In this document: piece after piece, positions 18,926-28,442 of the stretch
Layout of the letters: each line of letters starts with the position of its first letter
How positions within the stretch are numbered: the stretch's first letter is position 1
From: CBDFKS01 sp965248905
GTDB taxonomy: Bacteria > Chloroflexota > Dehalococcoidia > Lucifugimonadales > JAGWBF01
Assembly (NCBI GenBank): GCA_965248905.1
Contig: CBDFKS010000007.1
Location: 1,612,001 to 1,676,000, forward strand
Direction of reading: 5' to 3'
Length of the DNA stretch: 64,000 nt
The notes under the pieces: model-generated
Told to the model about the DNA's origin: nothing
Database searches by the model: none
The model's input: the letters and a program-made list of their open reading frames with translations, nothing else
Position numbers and translations under genes: made by a program

Positions 18926-19138
18926 GAGTAAGGCCATCCAACCTCACCGCCCAATAGCAACCAACGGAGCGAACTATCGGAGACAACTTAGACAATGCTC
19001 CAAGGTTGGCTGATATCGCTTACAAGAGTCGTAGCCTCGATGGCCTGGTAGTTTTAGAGCCTCGGAATTGGCATCGTAACTTAGCACTTCGGACTCAAAG
19101 GCGCCTTCGAAATCGTAGGATGCTCGTAAAAGGATAAC

Positions 19139-20011
19139 ATGACGGAACTTGACCTGGCTTACGACGAGTGCCGCCTAATCACCAGAAGTGAAGCGAAGAA
19201 CTTCTACTACGCCTTTGTCACCCTCCCTCCTAGAAAACGCAAAGCCATCTATGCAGCCTACGCCTTCTGTAGACTATGCGACGACGCCGCCGATCAGGAG
19301 ACCCCCGTCGACGAAAAGCTAAGGCTTCTGCACGACTTGCAGAGTAATCTGTCAATGACATACGCAGGAAACCCAGATGGGCCTGTGTTTACCGCCCTTG
19401 CCCACGCTGCGGACGCTTTTTGCATTCCCGAGGAGTATTTTAGAGAGGTAATACTGGGAGTCGAGACCGACCTTACCAAGACTCGCTACGAAAATCTGGA
19501 CCAGCTTCGTACCTATTGCTACCGGGTAGCATCGGTGGTGGGACTGATCTGCATACAGATTTTTGGTTACTCTCAAGCCAAGGCTAAGGAACATGCCATA
19601 GACCTGGGTCTGGCGATGCAATTGACGAATATTCTTAGGGACATTAAGGAGGACCTCGATCGGGACCGGATATATTTGCCCTCGGACGAGATGAGCGACT
19701 TTGGCTACTCCGAGGAAGATCTGAGGGCGGGAGTGGTCAACGAACCCTTTAAAGAGCTGATGAGGTTTCAAGCCCAGAGAGCCCGAAGCTATTTCGAGAG
19801 CGGCTTCAGGCTGCTTCCGCTCCTGACTCCGCGCTCCAGGGCCTGTCCAGCGGTCCTCGGGCAAATATACAGCCATATCCTGGACCGCATCGAAGCCAAG
19901 GAATTCAACGTGTTCAACGGCCGAATCAGTTTGAGCAAGCGAGAAAAATACCTTGTCACAGCACAAACCTGGATAAAAAGCCTGCTACCCATGCCTTCTT
20001 ACTCATCGTAA
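19139..20011 (+). CDS. hpnD: HpnD-like squalene/phytoene synthase
   Basis: This is a 290-residue trans-isoprenyl diphosphate synthase of the squalene/phytoene synthase family. Aspartate motifs are DDAAD (residues 48-52) and DIKED (168-172), followed by the RDRIYLP segment typical of the HpnD group. HpnD makes presqualene diphosphate from two farnesyl diphosphates. In three-enzyme systems HpnC and the flavoenzyme HpnE finish squalene; neither is in this window, so they are elsewhere or this single enzyme does more. A 213-nt gap without visible promoter separates it from the YjbQ gene. Confidence 0.88.
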   Translation: MTELDLAYDECRLITRSEAKNFYYAFVTLPPRKRKAIYAAYAFCRLCDDAADQETPVDEKLRLLHDLQSNLSMTYAGNPDGPVFTALAHAADAFCIPEEYFREVILGVETDLTKTRYENLDQLRTYCYRVASVVGLICIQIFGYSQAKAKEHAIDLGLAMQLTNILRDIKEDLDRDRIYLPSDEMSDFGYSEEDLRAGVVNEPFKELMRFQAQRARSYFESGFRLLPLLTPRSRACPAVLGQIYSHILDRIEAKEFNVFNGRISLSKREKYLVTAQTWIKSLLPMPSYSS

Positions 20012-20047
20012 AGGTCATGGAAGGCCGCGCCGTAGAGGGGCAGTGAG

Positions 20048-21049
20048 GTGGCTAACTCGGCACTAGTTCTGGCTCCATTTTCTCAAGGCCCACTTCAAGC
20101 TTTGTCACTCTCGATACCGGTGAAATATGAGAGCTGGATGGACACACGACGGCTATACGCGCCAGAGGAGCTTGTTGAGCGTATAAACTCGGAAGACATA
20201 AGAGTCCTCGTGGTTGAGGCGGACTTCGTTTTCGATGAGGTGTTCGCGAAGTCCAAACCGTTGAGGTTCTTAGGTGTTTGCAGAAACGGCCTGGACCATA
20301 TAGATGTTGCTGAGGCCACAAAGCATGGTGTTGCTGTAGTAAACACCCCAGGCCGAAATGCCCAGGCCGTAGCTGAGCTGACCATGGGCCTTATGCTTTC
20401 GTTGGCGAGAGGCATTCCGAGCCACGATCGTTATGTTACAGAAGGAAAATGGCAGAATCCCGTGGAACCCTACACATCTATGAGAGGAGTGGAGCTGGGA
20501 GGAAAGATTTTGGGCATAATTGGCTTCGGGTCCATAGGTCGGACCGTGGCGAGACTAGGCAAGGCCTTCGGAATGGATGTCATGGCCTACGACCCTTACG
20601 TCGGCATACCTGGGAGTAGAAAAGCCGGCACCCGTCTGGAGACTATGGATCAGGTACTTCGCCAGGCCGACTTCCTTTCCATTCATACATCCAACGACGC
20701 CTCAACCCAGCAGCTTCTGGACAATAACAAACTCAGCCTTATGAAGCCGGGGGCTTACCTTATCAACACAGCAGCTTACTCGGTAATCGAAGAGCCCGCT
20801 CTGGTCGCGCATCTCAATTCAGGCCACCTGGCCGGTGCAGCTTTGGACGTTCATCAGACTCAGCCCATACCTCCGTCCAGCCCACTATTGGACCTGAAGA
20901 ACGTCATTCTCACACCCCACATCGGAGGGGCCACCGACGGCACAGTCGATCGGCAGTCATGGATGATGGTGGAGGAGATACGTCGTTTTCTTAATGGACA
21001 AAGGCCACGACGCCTGGTAAATCGGGAAGTCTGGAGACGGCGTGGCTAG
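20048..21049 (+). CDS. D-isomer-specific 2-hydroxyacid dehydrogenase
   Basis: The 333-residue NAD-dependent enzyme has the Rossmann motif GFGSIGRT in the middle and the catalytic histidine in TPHIGGAT near the C-terminus, as in phosphoglycerate dehydrogenase relatives. Without ACT or other regulatory domains it is unlikely to be the biosynthetic SerA. It overlaps the next gene (FGGY kinase) by 8 nt, so the two are translationally coupled and probably belong to one sugar-acid pathway. The start is GTG at 20048, after GAGGGGCAGTGAG. Confidence 0.88.
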   Translation: MANSALVLAPFSQGPLQALSLSIPVKYESWMDTRRLYAPEELVERINSEDIRVLVVEADFVFDEVFAKSKPLRFLGVCRNGLDHIDVAEATKHGVAVVNTPGRNAQAVAELTMGLMLSLARGIPSHDRYVTEGKWQNPVEPYTSMRGVELGGKILGIIGFGSIGRTVARLGKAFGMDVMAYDPYVGIPGSRKAGTRLETMDQVLRQADFLSIHTSNDASTQQLLDNNKLSLMKPGAYLINTAAYSVIEEPALVAHLNSGHLAGAALDVHQTQPIPPSSPLLDLKNVILTPHIGGATDGTVDRQSWMMVEEIRRFLNGQRPRRLVNREVWRRRG

Positions 21050-22559
21050 ACCCATCTCGCAAAGAAATGGGAGCAACGTTCTGGTCCTGGACATGGGCAC
21101 GAGCTCACTTCACTGCCTTGTAGCCGACTCCATGGGAAACCCCGTCGCCACTGCCAGCACACCTATAAGCTATTACACTCCCGACGATTGTTCCTCATTG
21201 GCGAAGGAGTTCGACCCTGAACTAACGATGGACAAATTGAGGCAGCTTACGGCAAAGGCGTTCCAGGACGGAGACATTGACAGCGATCGCGTCTCCGCAA
21301 TCGGTATTTGCAGCCAGCGCCAGGGCGTGGTCTTCCTGGACAACAACGGACGCGAGGTTTACAGCGGGCCTAACGTGGACCTGAGGGCATTTTTTGAAGG
21401 CGCGGAAATCGACGAACAGCATGGAGAAGAGATTTATAGGATAACAGGCCATATACCCTCTTTTTTACTGGCGCCGGCCCGCCTCCAGTGGTTTCGTAAG
21501 AATCGCGCTCCAGTATACGAGAAAACACGCTCTGTCCTCACCATCGCCGGCTGGCTCGCTTATCGACTGACCGGTGATCTGCTAAGTGAGCCATCGCTGG
21601 AGGCTGAGGCGGGTTTGCTCGATTTAAATAGCAGAGACCGGAGTCCTGACCTTATGGACAAGTTGGGAGTACCACTCTCGCTGTTGCCACCGACTAATAC
21701 ATCCAGCGGAACCCTTCAAAACGACGTGGCAGCCTCATGGAGATTGAACCCAGGAATCCCCGTCATCGTGGCAGGAGCCGATACCCAATGCGGTCTATTA
21801 GGAATGGGCCTGAGACATGAAGGCGAGGCAGGAGCCATTTTGGGGTGGAGTGGAGCTCTTCAAATGGTCACGAGCAGGCCATGCTTTGACAAGAGAATGC
21901 GTACGTGGGTAGGCTGTCATGTGGTAGAAGGAACCTGGATAGCAGAAAGTAATCTGGGGGATTCGGGGAACGCATACAGGTGGCTTAAAGACACCCTCCT
22001 GGGTAGTCAGTCTACCTTTGAGGAAGCCGAGAAGCAGGCCAAGGAGGCCCCGGTGGCTCCGAATGAGGTATTCGCCTTCGGAGGGCCCGGGCCGGTGAGC
22101 TCATTGAAGGCCGGCCTACGGTTGGGAGGTCTCCTATTCCCCACGCCTCTAAGCTTTCAGGAAACTACCAGAGGACAATTGTTCCGAGCTGCCCTGGAGA
22201 ATCTTTCTTACAGCGTTAAATCCAACCTAAGAATCTTGGCAGAGGTAACTAACCTACGTCCTCAAATGTTATATTTAGGCGGCGGCATGGCTGACAGCCA
22301 CACCTTGGCTACAACCCTGGCAAACGTGTTAGGATTCCCTGTTAGACGAAGCAAAATGACTCAGGTTAGTGCTAGAGGAGCGGCATTGGTAGCGGCCTCG
22401 TACGCCAGTCCATCCCGGACTCTAGAGCAGACATTAGAAGCAGCGGTCCTTGATCATGACCAGATTGATCCAGGATCTGCTAGCGAGATCGCTCAATACG
22501 CTGAAGGCTTTTCAAACTGGCTTCGCCTTTACGAACGCTTAGAATGGGACCAGGATTGA
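21042..22559 (+). CDS. FGGY-family carbohydrate kinase
   Basis: The 505-residue sugar kinase phosphorylates a pentose, hexose or sugar acid with ATP in the cytosol. The N-terminal phosphate loop LDMGTSSLHC and the C-terminal LGGGMADSHTLATTLAN adenosine region are clear, and a third conserved segment reads ILGWSGALQM. Length and architecture (two actin-like domains) are standard. Relatives include xylulose, gluconate and autoinducer-2 kinases; the flanking hydroxyacid dehydrogenase and class II aldolase suggest a three-step pathway ending in aldol cleavage. The GTG start lies inside the preceding gene. Confidence 0.88.
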   Translation: MARPISQRNGSNVLVLDMGTSSLHCLVADSMGNPVATASTPISYYTPDDCSSLAKEFDPELTMDKLRQLTAKAFQDGDIDSDRVSAIGICSQRQGVVFLDNNGREVYSGPNVDLRAFFEGAEIDEQHGEEIYRITGHIPSFLLAPARLQWFRKNRAPVYEKTRSVLTIAGWLAYRLTGDLLSEPSLEAEAGLLDLNSRDRSPDLMDKLGVPLSLLPPTNTSSGTLQNDVAASWRLNPGIPVIVAGADTQCGLLGMGLRHEGEAGAILGWSGALQMVTSRPCFDKRMRTWVGCHVVEGTWIAESNLGDSGNAYRWLKDTLLGSQSTFEEAEKQAKEAPVAPNEVFAFGGPGPVSSLKAGLRLGGLLFPTPLSFQETTRGQLFRAALENLSYSVKSNLRILAEVTNLRPQMLYLGGGMADSHTLATTLANVLGFPVRRSKMTQVSARGAALVAASYASPSRTLEQTLEAAVLDHDQIDPGSASEIAQYAEGFSNWLRLYERLEWDQD

Positions 22560-22563
22560 ACGT

Positions 22564-23295
22564 GTGGAACCGGATAAACTGATGGGAAAGTGGTCCTCGG
22601 AAAGGCAACTTCTATGGGAAGTCACCAGGGAGATGGTCCAACACGGGCTGGTCACCGGCTCCAACGGAAACGCCAGCATGCGTTTAGGGGGGAATACCAG
22701 CGAGGCTCTCATTCTAGTAACTCCCACAGGACTGGCATACAGGGACCTAAAGCCGGAGGACCTAGTTATTATTGACTTGGACGGTGAGGACGTGGAAGGA
22801 AGTCTGATTCCGTCCTCCGAGACCACCACTCATCTTGAGATGTATAAGATGCGTGGAGACATCGGCGCCATAATGCATACTCATTCAACATTCGCCTCTG
22901 TGGCCGCCGTGGCTGGTCTGGAAATTCCGCCTGTAGTGGACGAAATGGTGATCAAGGTGGGTGGCAGTGTAAAGGTGGCCGAGTACGGATTCCCCTCCAG
23001 CGAAGAGTTGGCCCAAAGAGCTACTGCGGCCCTAGGAGACCGGAAAGCCGTGCTGCTACGAAACCATGGCCTCGTCGCGGTCGGGCATACACCATGGGAA
23101 GCGCTCGAAGTGTGTGAACTGGTTGAACAGGTCGCGAAGATTTTCATCTATGCTTCCATGGTTGGGAAAGCCACCTTTCCAGCTCCGGAGATGCTTGAGC
23201 TGGAACAGGAGCTGTTCCGAATGAGAGAGTACGCAAAATCGCCGAATACCGGCAATAACTATGCACAAGGGGACCAGAGTGGTTACAGTCCCTAG
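22564..23295 (+). CDS. Class II aldolase/adducin family protein (fuculose-phosphate aldolase-like)
   Basis: The 243-residue zinc-dependent aldolase probably cleaves a phosphorylated sugar to dihydroxyacetone phosphate and an aldehyde. Visible features are SNGNAS (phosphate loop, about residue 38), the acidic residue in SSETTTH, the zinc pair HTH in IMHTHSTFAS, and the third zinc histidine in RNHGLVAVG. It starts with GTG only 4 nt after the kinase stop. The 3' end overlaps the following small gene by 17 nt. Context makes the product of the FGGY kinase its likely substrate. Confidence 0.87.
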   Translation: MEPDKLMGKWSSERQLLWEVTREMVQHGLVTGSNGNASMRLGGNTSEALILVTPTGLAYRDLKPEDLVIIDLDGEDVEGSLIPSSETTTHLEMYKMRGDIGAIMHTHSTFASVAAVAGLEIPPVVDEMVIKVGGSVKVAEYGFPSSEELAQRATAALGDRKAVLLRNHGLVAVGHTPWEALEVCELVEQVAKIFIYASMVGKATFPAPEMLELEQELFRMREYAKSPNTGNNYAQGDQSGYSP

Positions 23296-23650
23296 CTTTC
23301 TATTACGCAAGCTTTACGTTAAAGGCAGCCTATGCAACACCGATATGGGTGTCCAGTTCAAGCTGTTGAATAAACTGGGAGCCGGCTATGCCCGGCGGAT
23401 GTTGCCCCTGGCGCTCGATGGAGTGGAAGTGCCATTAAAACGGTGCTTTTTCTCCGTGGATGGCAAACAGTTTTCGTTCGACGCAGTGTCCCATACGACC
23501 CCCTTCACGTTAGAGTTAAACAAGAGCACCACCATCACTATCAAGGACATGACCTTGAGCAAAGATCCCCACACCATTGGCATGAAATTCGAGGTGCCAG
23601 GTCTGGGATTGTTACAGTTCGACTTTACGGACGCACCATCCGATGAATAA
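23279..23650 (+). CDS. Small conserved-looking protein of unknown function in the sugar operon
   Basis: I do not recognise a family. The 123-residue protein is predicted to be mostly beta-strand, with a basic N-terminal part (RKLYVKGSL) and an acidic end (DAPSDE), no signal peptide and no membrane helix. The preferred start is GTG 23279, six bases after AAGGGG; an in-frame ATG at 23261 is further inside the aldolase gene. It overlaps the aldolase by 17 nt and the following epimerase gene by 8 nt, so all are almost certainly translated from one message. It could be a small binding or accessory protein. Confidence 0.7.
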   Translation: MVTVPSFLLRKLYVKGSLCNTDMGVQFKLLNKLGAGYARRMLPLALDGVEVPLKRCFFSVDGKQFSFDAVSHTTPFTLELNKSTTITIKDMTLSKDPHTIGMKFEVPGLGLLQFDFTDAPSDE

Positions 23651-24602
23651 CGGACTTCCGGTGGTAGCTGTTACCGGCGCCGCAGGCTACGTGGGCTTTC
23701 GACTCCTCCAGGAGTTGGAAGGGGACGAGGGGATTGCCAAGATATTAGCGATAGACACCACACCTTTGCCCATTCCATTTCATAACGTCTTTTCGGAAAG
23801 GCTGGACGTGACTCGCCCTCTGGATGACACGTTACGCGATCACGGCATAAACACGGTGGTGCACCTGGCATTTATCCTTAAGCCGGGCCACAGCCGAAAA
23901 GAAATAGAGAGGGTACGCAAAGCTAATCTCGCAAGCGCCCAAAGTGTTCTCCACGCCTGTAGCGCCGCTAAGGTTAGCAATTTCATCTACCTCAGCTCTC
24001 ACACGGTATACGGAGCCCACAGAGAGAACCCTGTCCCTATAACGGAAGATTACCCTACCCGTCCTTCTACAGAGTTCCAGTATTCGTGCGATAAAGCCCT
24101 GTGCGAAGATATCGTCCAGGAGTTCGCCAAGGAGAACCCACGCGTCAGCGTTACGATCCTCCGCTCTTGCGTGGTGATGGGGCCCACTGCAGACAACTAC
24201 GTTACCCGAGCGTTTTTCAAACCCTTACTCATCGGAGTCGGAGGGTCCAATCCGCCGTTGCAATTTGTACACGAGGACGACCTGGCAAAGCTCCTCCATC
24301 GGCTTATCTTAACGCCACGTCCTGGGACCTTCAATGTGGCGGGTGAAGGGGTCGTCCACTATAAACAGATGGCCCGATTATCCCAACGCAAGTTGCTGAG
24401 CTTACCTTCCGCCGTAGCATTTCCTCTGACTCAGATGGCCTGGAACCTGGGAATACAGAAAGACTCTCCAGCCGTGGGACTGAACTTCATTCGCTATCCT
24501 ATAGTCGTAAGCACAGGCAAACTAAAACATGAGACCGGGTTTCGCTTCTTCTATACTTCAGAAGACGCCCTGATGTCCTACCTTCGCAATAGTGCTGCTT
24601 AG
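23643..24602 (+). CDS. NAD-dependent epimerase/dehydratase family protein
   Basis: This extended SDR of 319 residues has GAAGYVG (residues 11-17) for NAD binding and the catalytic YxxxK in FQYSCDKALCE. It resembles UDP-sugar epimerases and dihydroflavonol-type reductases; the substrate is not visible. It overlaps the previous gene by 8 nt, joining the dehydrogenase-kinase-aldolase run. Together these suggest breakdown or remodelling of an unusual sugar or sugar acid. Confidence 0.85.
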   Translation: MNNGLPVVAVTGAAGYVGFRLLQELEGDEGIAKILAIDTTPLPIPFHNVFSERLDVTRPLDDTLRDHGINTVVHLAFILKPGHSRKEIERVRKANLASAQSVLHACSAAKVSNFIYLSSHTVYGAHRENPVPITEDYPTRPSTEFQYSCDKALCEDIVQEFAKENPRVSVTILRSCVVMGPTADNYVTRAFFKPLLIGVGGSNPPLQFVHEDDLAKLLHRLILTPRPGTFNVAGEGVVHYKQMARLSQRKLLSLPSAVAFPLTQMAWNLGIQKDSPAVGLNFIRYPIVVSTGKLKHETGFRFFYTSEDALMSYLRNSAA

Positions 24603-24673
24603 GGAATGTATCAGGGCCACTACTACCTGAGACCTTAGTCGCTCGGTAAAGAAATTGCACGTCCAGCACAGGA

Positions 24674-25567
24674 ATGAGCAGCATTAAGGCCATCATAGAT
24701 ACAGACCCTGGGACCGATGACTCCATAGCTCTACTCATGGCCATCGAATCGATGGACATATTAGGAATAACCATCGTAGGCGGTAACGCATCACTGGCCC
24801 GCACCACACGTAACACCCTAGCCATCCTGGAGTATGCCGATCGTGAGGACATACCGGTTGCCAAGGGCTCTTCCAGGCCGTTACGAGGCGCTTTCCCTTA
24901 CGCTTACAGCTTCCACGGGCCCGGAGGCATCTCCGTCAGGTTGCCCACTCCTCGCAATAAACCATGCTCTGTCAATGCCGTGGAGTTTACTAAAGACCTG
25001 CTTATGGCGAACCAAGAAGCCGTAACCCTCGTAGCCCTTGGGCCCCTTACCAACATAGCCAAGCTGCTAAAAACCTATCCAGAGGTTAGTAATCGCCTTG
25101 CCAAACTTGTTGTCATGGGAGGCGCCGTTGGAGTACCGGGTAACGTTACTCCCTACGCGGAGTTCAACTTCTACAGTGACCCTCTGGCGGCGAGCTTCGT
25201 GCTATCCTCACCGGTTCCCATTAACTTGGTAGACTTGAAGGTATGCCGCCGAGCCACCATTAACAGAGACAGGTTGACGCCACTGTTAAAAGGTGGCAAG
25301 TCTGCTCGACTAGCTGGTAGGATACTCACTAACTGGTTCAAACGAAACCCCGGCAAGGAAAGCTACGAGCTCTGTGACCCGCTAGCCATGGCCGTAGCTC
25401 TGGAGCCAGACCTGGTTACTGTTATGCAAGGCCGCATAGGGGTGGAGACCGAGTCGCCCGAGCTCCTGGGCCAAACGAGCCTAGTAACAGGGTCAGGTAC
25501 GGTCAATGTCTCGAAGGATTTGGATTGCAAACGAGTTTTCGAGCTGTTCTTTAGTTTGCTGAATTGA
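24674..25567 (+). CDS. Nucleoside hydrolase (inosine-uridine preferring family)
   Basis: The 297-residue calcium-dependent N-ribohydrolase cleaves the N-glycosidic bond of nucleosides. The signature DTDPGTDD is at residues 9-16, GPLTNIA appears mid-protein, and the conserved LMG..V..PGN equivalent reads VVMGGAVGVPGN. The C-terminal catalytic region contains YELCDPLAMAVAL. The length fits the family. It follows the epimerase after 71 nt and may share the operon; release of ribose would fit with neighbouring sugar enzymes, but that is inference. Confidence 0.88.
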   Translation: MSSIKAIIDTDPGTDDSIALLMAIESMDILGITIVGGNASLARTTRNTLAILEYADREDIPVAKGSSRPLRGAFPYAYSFHGPGGISVRLPTPRNKPCSVNAVEFTKDLLMANQEAVTLVALGPLTNIAKLLKTYPEVSNRLAKLVVMGGAVGVPGNVTPYAEFNFYSDPLAASFVLSSPVPINLVDLKVCRRATINRDRLTPLLKGGKSARLAGRILTNWFKRNPGKESYELCDPLAMAVALEPDLVTVMQGRIGVETESPELLGQTSLVTGSGTVNVSKDLDCKRVFELFFSLLN

Positions 25568-25595
25568 ATTTGCCGATGGTAACAAGGAGGAATAC

Positions 25596-26558
25596 ATGGC
25601 CCTGTTCTTGACTGAGAAGCAGGTCGTAGAGCTTCTGCCAATGGCAGAGTGTATCGAAGTGCTGGAAAAGGCTTTCGGCCACTTGGGAAAGGGTCTGGGC
25701 AACAACATGCCCAGGTCACGCATCAGGCTACCTCAAGGTTTCCTACACCTGATGGCCGCCGCTTCCGTCGGACCCGATTTATCCGGGTTCGGATACAAGG
25801 CCTATACCACATTTCCAGGAGGCGGGGGGAAATTCCTGGTCATGCTATACGATACCGAGACGGGTGGGCTGCTCTCGGTCATGGAAGCCAACGCCCTAGG
25901 CCAGATTCGCACCGGGGCCGCGTCCGGGCTAGCTACTAAACACATGGCCCGCGCCGATGCTTCTACGGTGGGAGTGATTGGCACGGGCTATCAGGCCAGG
26001 ACTCAGCTTGAAGCTGTTTGCGCTGTCCGGAACATAAAACTGGTACGCGCCTTCAGCCGTACCCCGGAGAAACGCGAAGCCTTTGCTGAAAAAATAGGCC
26101 AACGACTGAATATAGAGGCGATGCCCGTTGAGAGCGCCGAAGAGTGTATCCGCGACTCAGACATAGCTATCACCGTAACCAGTTCCCGCGAACCGGTCTT
26201 GAAAGGAGAGTGGTTGGCTGACGGCGCTCACATTAACGCAGCGGGCAGCAACCATTGGATGCGTAGAGAGATAGACGATTCGGCGGTTGATAAGTCCGAA
26301 TTTATCGTGGTCGATGACCTAGACCAGGCGAAGATAGAGTGCGGTGATCTCATTTGGGCCAGTGAGCGAGGTCATTTCCGATGGAGCAGGGCTCACGAGC
26401 TCAAGGATGTGCTAGCGGGGGGAATAAAAGGCCGCCCGGACAATCGATCAGTCACTCTCTTCGAATCTCAAGGAGTTGCCATTGAGGACGTGGCCGCCGC
26501 AGTCCACATATACCATAAAGCAAAGGATCAGGGTATCGGGCAGGAGCTGCCCTTCTGA
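25596..26558 (+). CDS. Ornithine cyclodeaminase/mu-crystallin family protein
   Basis: This 320-residue NAD(P)-dependent enzyme of the OCD/mu-crystallin family has a Rossmann motif GVIGTGYQA near residues 126-134 and a substrate-arginine region MPRSRIRLP. Members act as ornithine cyclodeaminase, alanine dehydrogenase, ketimine reductase or lysine cyclodeaminase; the sequence does not decide. AAGGAGG lies 7-8 nt before the ATG. It follows the nucleoside hydrolase by 28 nt. Confidence 0.87.
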   Translation: MALFLTEKQVVELLPMAECIEVLEKAFGHLGKGLGNNMPRSRIRLPQGFLHLMAAASVGPDLSGFGYKAYTTFPGGGGKFLVMLYDTETGGLLSVMEANALGQIRTGAASGLATKHMARADASTVGVIGTGYQARTQLEAVCAVRNIKLVRAFSRTPEKREAFAEKIGQRLNIEAMPVESAEECIRDSDIAITVTSSREPVLKGEWLADGAHINAAGSNHWMRREIDDSAVDKSEFIVVDDLDQAKIECGDLIWASERGHFRWSRAHELKDVLAGGIKGRPDNRSVTLFESQGVAIEDVAAAVHIYHKAKDQGIGQELPF

Positions 26559-26623
26559 GCCCAGCACCAAGTGTTCCTAATAGTATCAGAGGACACGACC
26601 TCTATTCTAATCTGCTCTTATAG

Positions 26624-26652
26624 TTGTCCGCAGGTTCCATGGCCTCTATAAT
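26624..26652 (+). promoter_or_regulatory. ilvD promoter
   Basis: TTGTCC, a 17-nt spacer and a perfect TATAAT, leaving a leader of about 60 nt before the GTG. No riboswitch or attenuator is apparent in that leader. Confidence 0.65.
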
Positions 26653-26717
26653 GGTGGCTGCCAACGTGCCATTCGAATCACTATATTGCCCTTGTCAACG
26701 TAAAAGGAGGTCCTCCA

Positions 26718-28406
26718 GTGGTGACTACAAAAGGAAGTAAACTCAAGCACCGGAGCTGGGAGATAACCGAGGGCCCAGAGAGAGCCCCAGCTCGGTCATA
26801 TTTTTACGCCATGGGGCTTACCCGGGAAGACATCGACAAACCCTTCGTCGGGGTCGCCAACCTGGCCAGCGACGTGACCCCCTGTAACATTAATCTGGAC
26901 AGACTGGCCCCGAAGGTCAGAGAAGGTGTCAGGGCAGCGGGGGGCACCGCGTTCGAGTTTGGGACCATCACTGTCAGCGACGGAATCTCCATGGGCACCG
27001 AGGGAATGAAAGCCTCCCTTATCAGCCGGGAGGTTATCGCCGACTCCATCGAGCTAGTGGCTTTCGGTCAGCGCTTTGACGGTCTGGTGACACTGGCCGG
27101 CTGCGACAAGAACCTGCCAGGGACCCTCATGGCCGCCGCAAGGCTGAACATCCCTACTGTATTTATATATGGCGGTACCATCATGCCAGGCAATTTTCAA
27201 CAGAGGGACGTGAACGTTCAGGACGTGTTCGAGGCGGTAGGCGCATACTCCAAAGGAAATATGTCACTCCAGGACTTGACGGAGCTGGAACAGTGCGCCT
27301 GCCCCGGGGCAGGTTCCTGCGCGGGCATGTTTACGGCCAACTCGATGGCCTCGGTGGCCGAGGCCCTAGGGATGTCGATCCCCGGTGCTGCTTCGATACC
27401 GGCGATAGACGACAGGATTCTCGACTCTTCCCGCGAGGCCGGAGAGGCGGTTATGGCGCTCCTGGAGCATGGAATCAAGCCCCGTGACATCATTACCCGT
27501 GAATCCATCGAAAACGCGATAGCTGTAGCAGCGTCCATGGGTGGCTCCACCAATGTTGTGCTCCACTTACTGGCCATCGCCCGTGAAGCCAACGTCCCAT
27601 TCGATATCGACGACTTCGACCGGGTGAGCAGTCGCACGCCCTTCATCGCCGACATGAAACCGGGTGGGAAGTACGTCATGGCAGACCTGGACCGGATTGG
27701 GGGAGTGCCTGTAGTCATGAAGCGCTTGCTCGACGCCGGTCTCCTCCATGGAGACGCCATGACTGTGACGGGCAAAACGGTACGAGAAAACCTTCAAAAC
27801 GTCGCTACACCCAACGACCAAAATGTAGTCTATCCCGTGGACTCTCCTCTGGCTCCGTCCGGAGGACTGGTCATTCTGCATGGAAACCTGGCCCCAGATG
27901 GCGGAGTAGTCAAGGTATCGGCCAGCCAGGACCATATCCGCCAGGAGGGCCCAGCCCGGGTCTTCAACCGCGAGGAGGACGCCTTCCAGGCCATTCAGCA
28001 GCAGAAAATACAGTCTGGCGACGTAGTGGTAATTAGACACGAGGGCCCCGTAGGCGGGCCAGGCATGCGGGAAATGCTGGCTGTCACAGCGGCCTTGATG
28101 GGTCAGGGTCTGGGGCAGTCGGTCGCATTGGTAACCGACGGTAGGTTCTCCGGCGCCACTCGCGGGCTTATGGTGGGCCACGTCGCTCCGGAGGCGGCAG
28201 TCGGCGGACCCATCGGGCTGGTCAAAGATGGAGACATCATAACTCTCGATGTGCCCGGCCGGAGTCTTGACATAGCCGTCTCCAAGGAAGAGTTAGAAGA
28301 TCGCCGTAAGGCCTGGCAGCCGCCCGCCCCGCACTACACCACGGGAGCGCTTGCCAAGTACGCGCGGCTGGTATCGTCGGCGGCAGAGGGCGCGGTTACC
28401 AGCTAA
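26718..28406 (+). CDS. ilvD: Dihydroxy-acid dehydratase
   Basis: IlvD removes water from 2,3-dihydroxy-3-methylbutanoate (and its methylpentanoate homologue) to give the 2-oxo acids for valine, leucine and isoleucine. The 562-residue protein has the three cluster-ligand regions: an early Cys (VTPCNIN), GCDKNLPGT, and CPGAGSCAGMFTANSM. The C-terminal VALVTDGRFSGATRG segment is the family signature. GTG start, eight bases after AAGGAGG. It has its own promoter at 26624 and stands apart from other ilv genes. Confidence 0.95.
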   Translation: MVTTKGSKLKHRSWEITEGPERAPARSYFYAMGLTREDIDKPFVGVANLASDVTPCNINLDRLAPKVREGVRAAGGTAFEFGTITVSDGISMGTEGMKASLISREVIADSIELVAFGQRFDGLVTLAGCDKNLPGTLMAAARLNIPTVFIYGGTIMPGNFQQRDVNVQDVFEAVGAYSKGNMSLQDLTELEQCACPGAGSCAGMFTANSMASVAEALGMSIPGAASIPAIDDRILDSSREAGEAVMALLEHGIKPRDIITRESIENAIAVAASMGGSTNVVLHLLAIAREANVPFDIDDFDRVSSRTPFIADMKPGGKYVMADLDRIGGVPVVMKRLLDAGLLHGDAMTVTGKTVRENLQNVATPNDQNVVYPVDSPLAPSGGLVILHGNLAPDGGVVKVSASQDHIRQEGPARVFNREEDAFQAIQQQKIQSGDVVVIRHEGPVGGPGMREMLAVTAALMGQGLGQSVALVTDGRFSGATRGLMVGHVAPEAAVGGPIGLVKDGDIITLDVPGRSLDIAVSKEELEDRRKAWQPPAPHYTTGALAKYARLVSSAAEGAVTS

Positions 28407-28442
28407 CACAGGTCCATAACCAACTAGGTAGGTGACCAGGCT

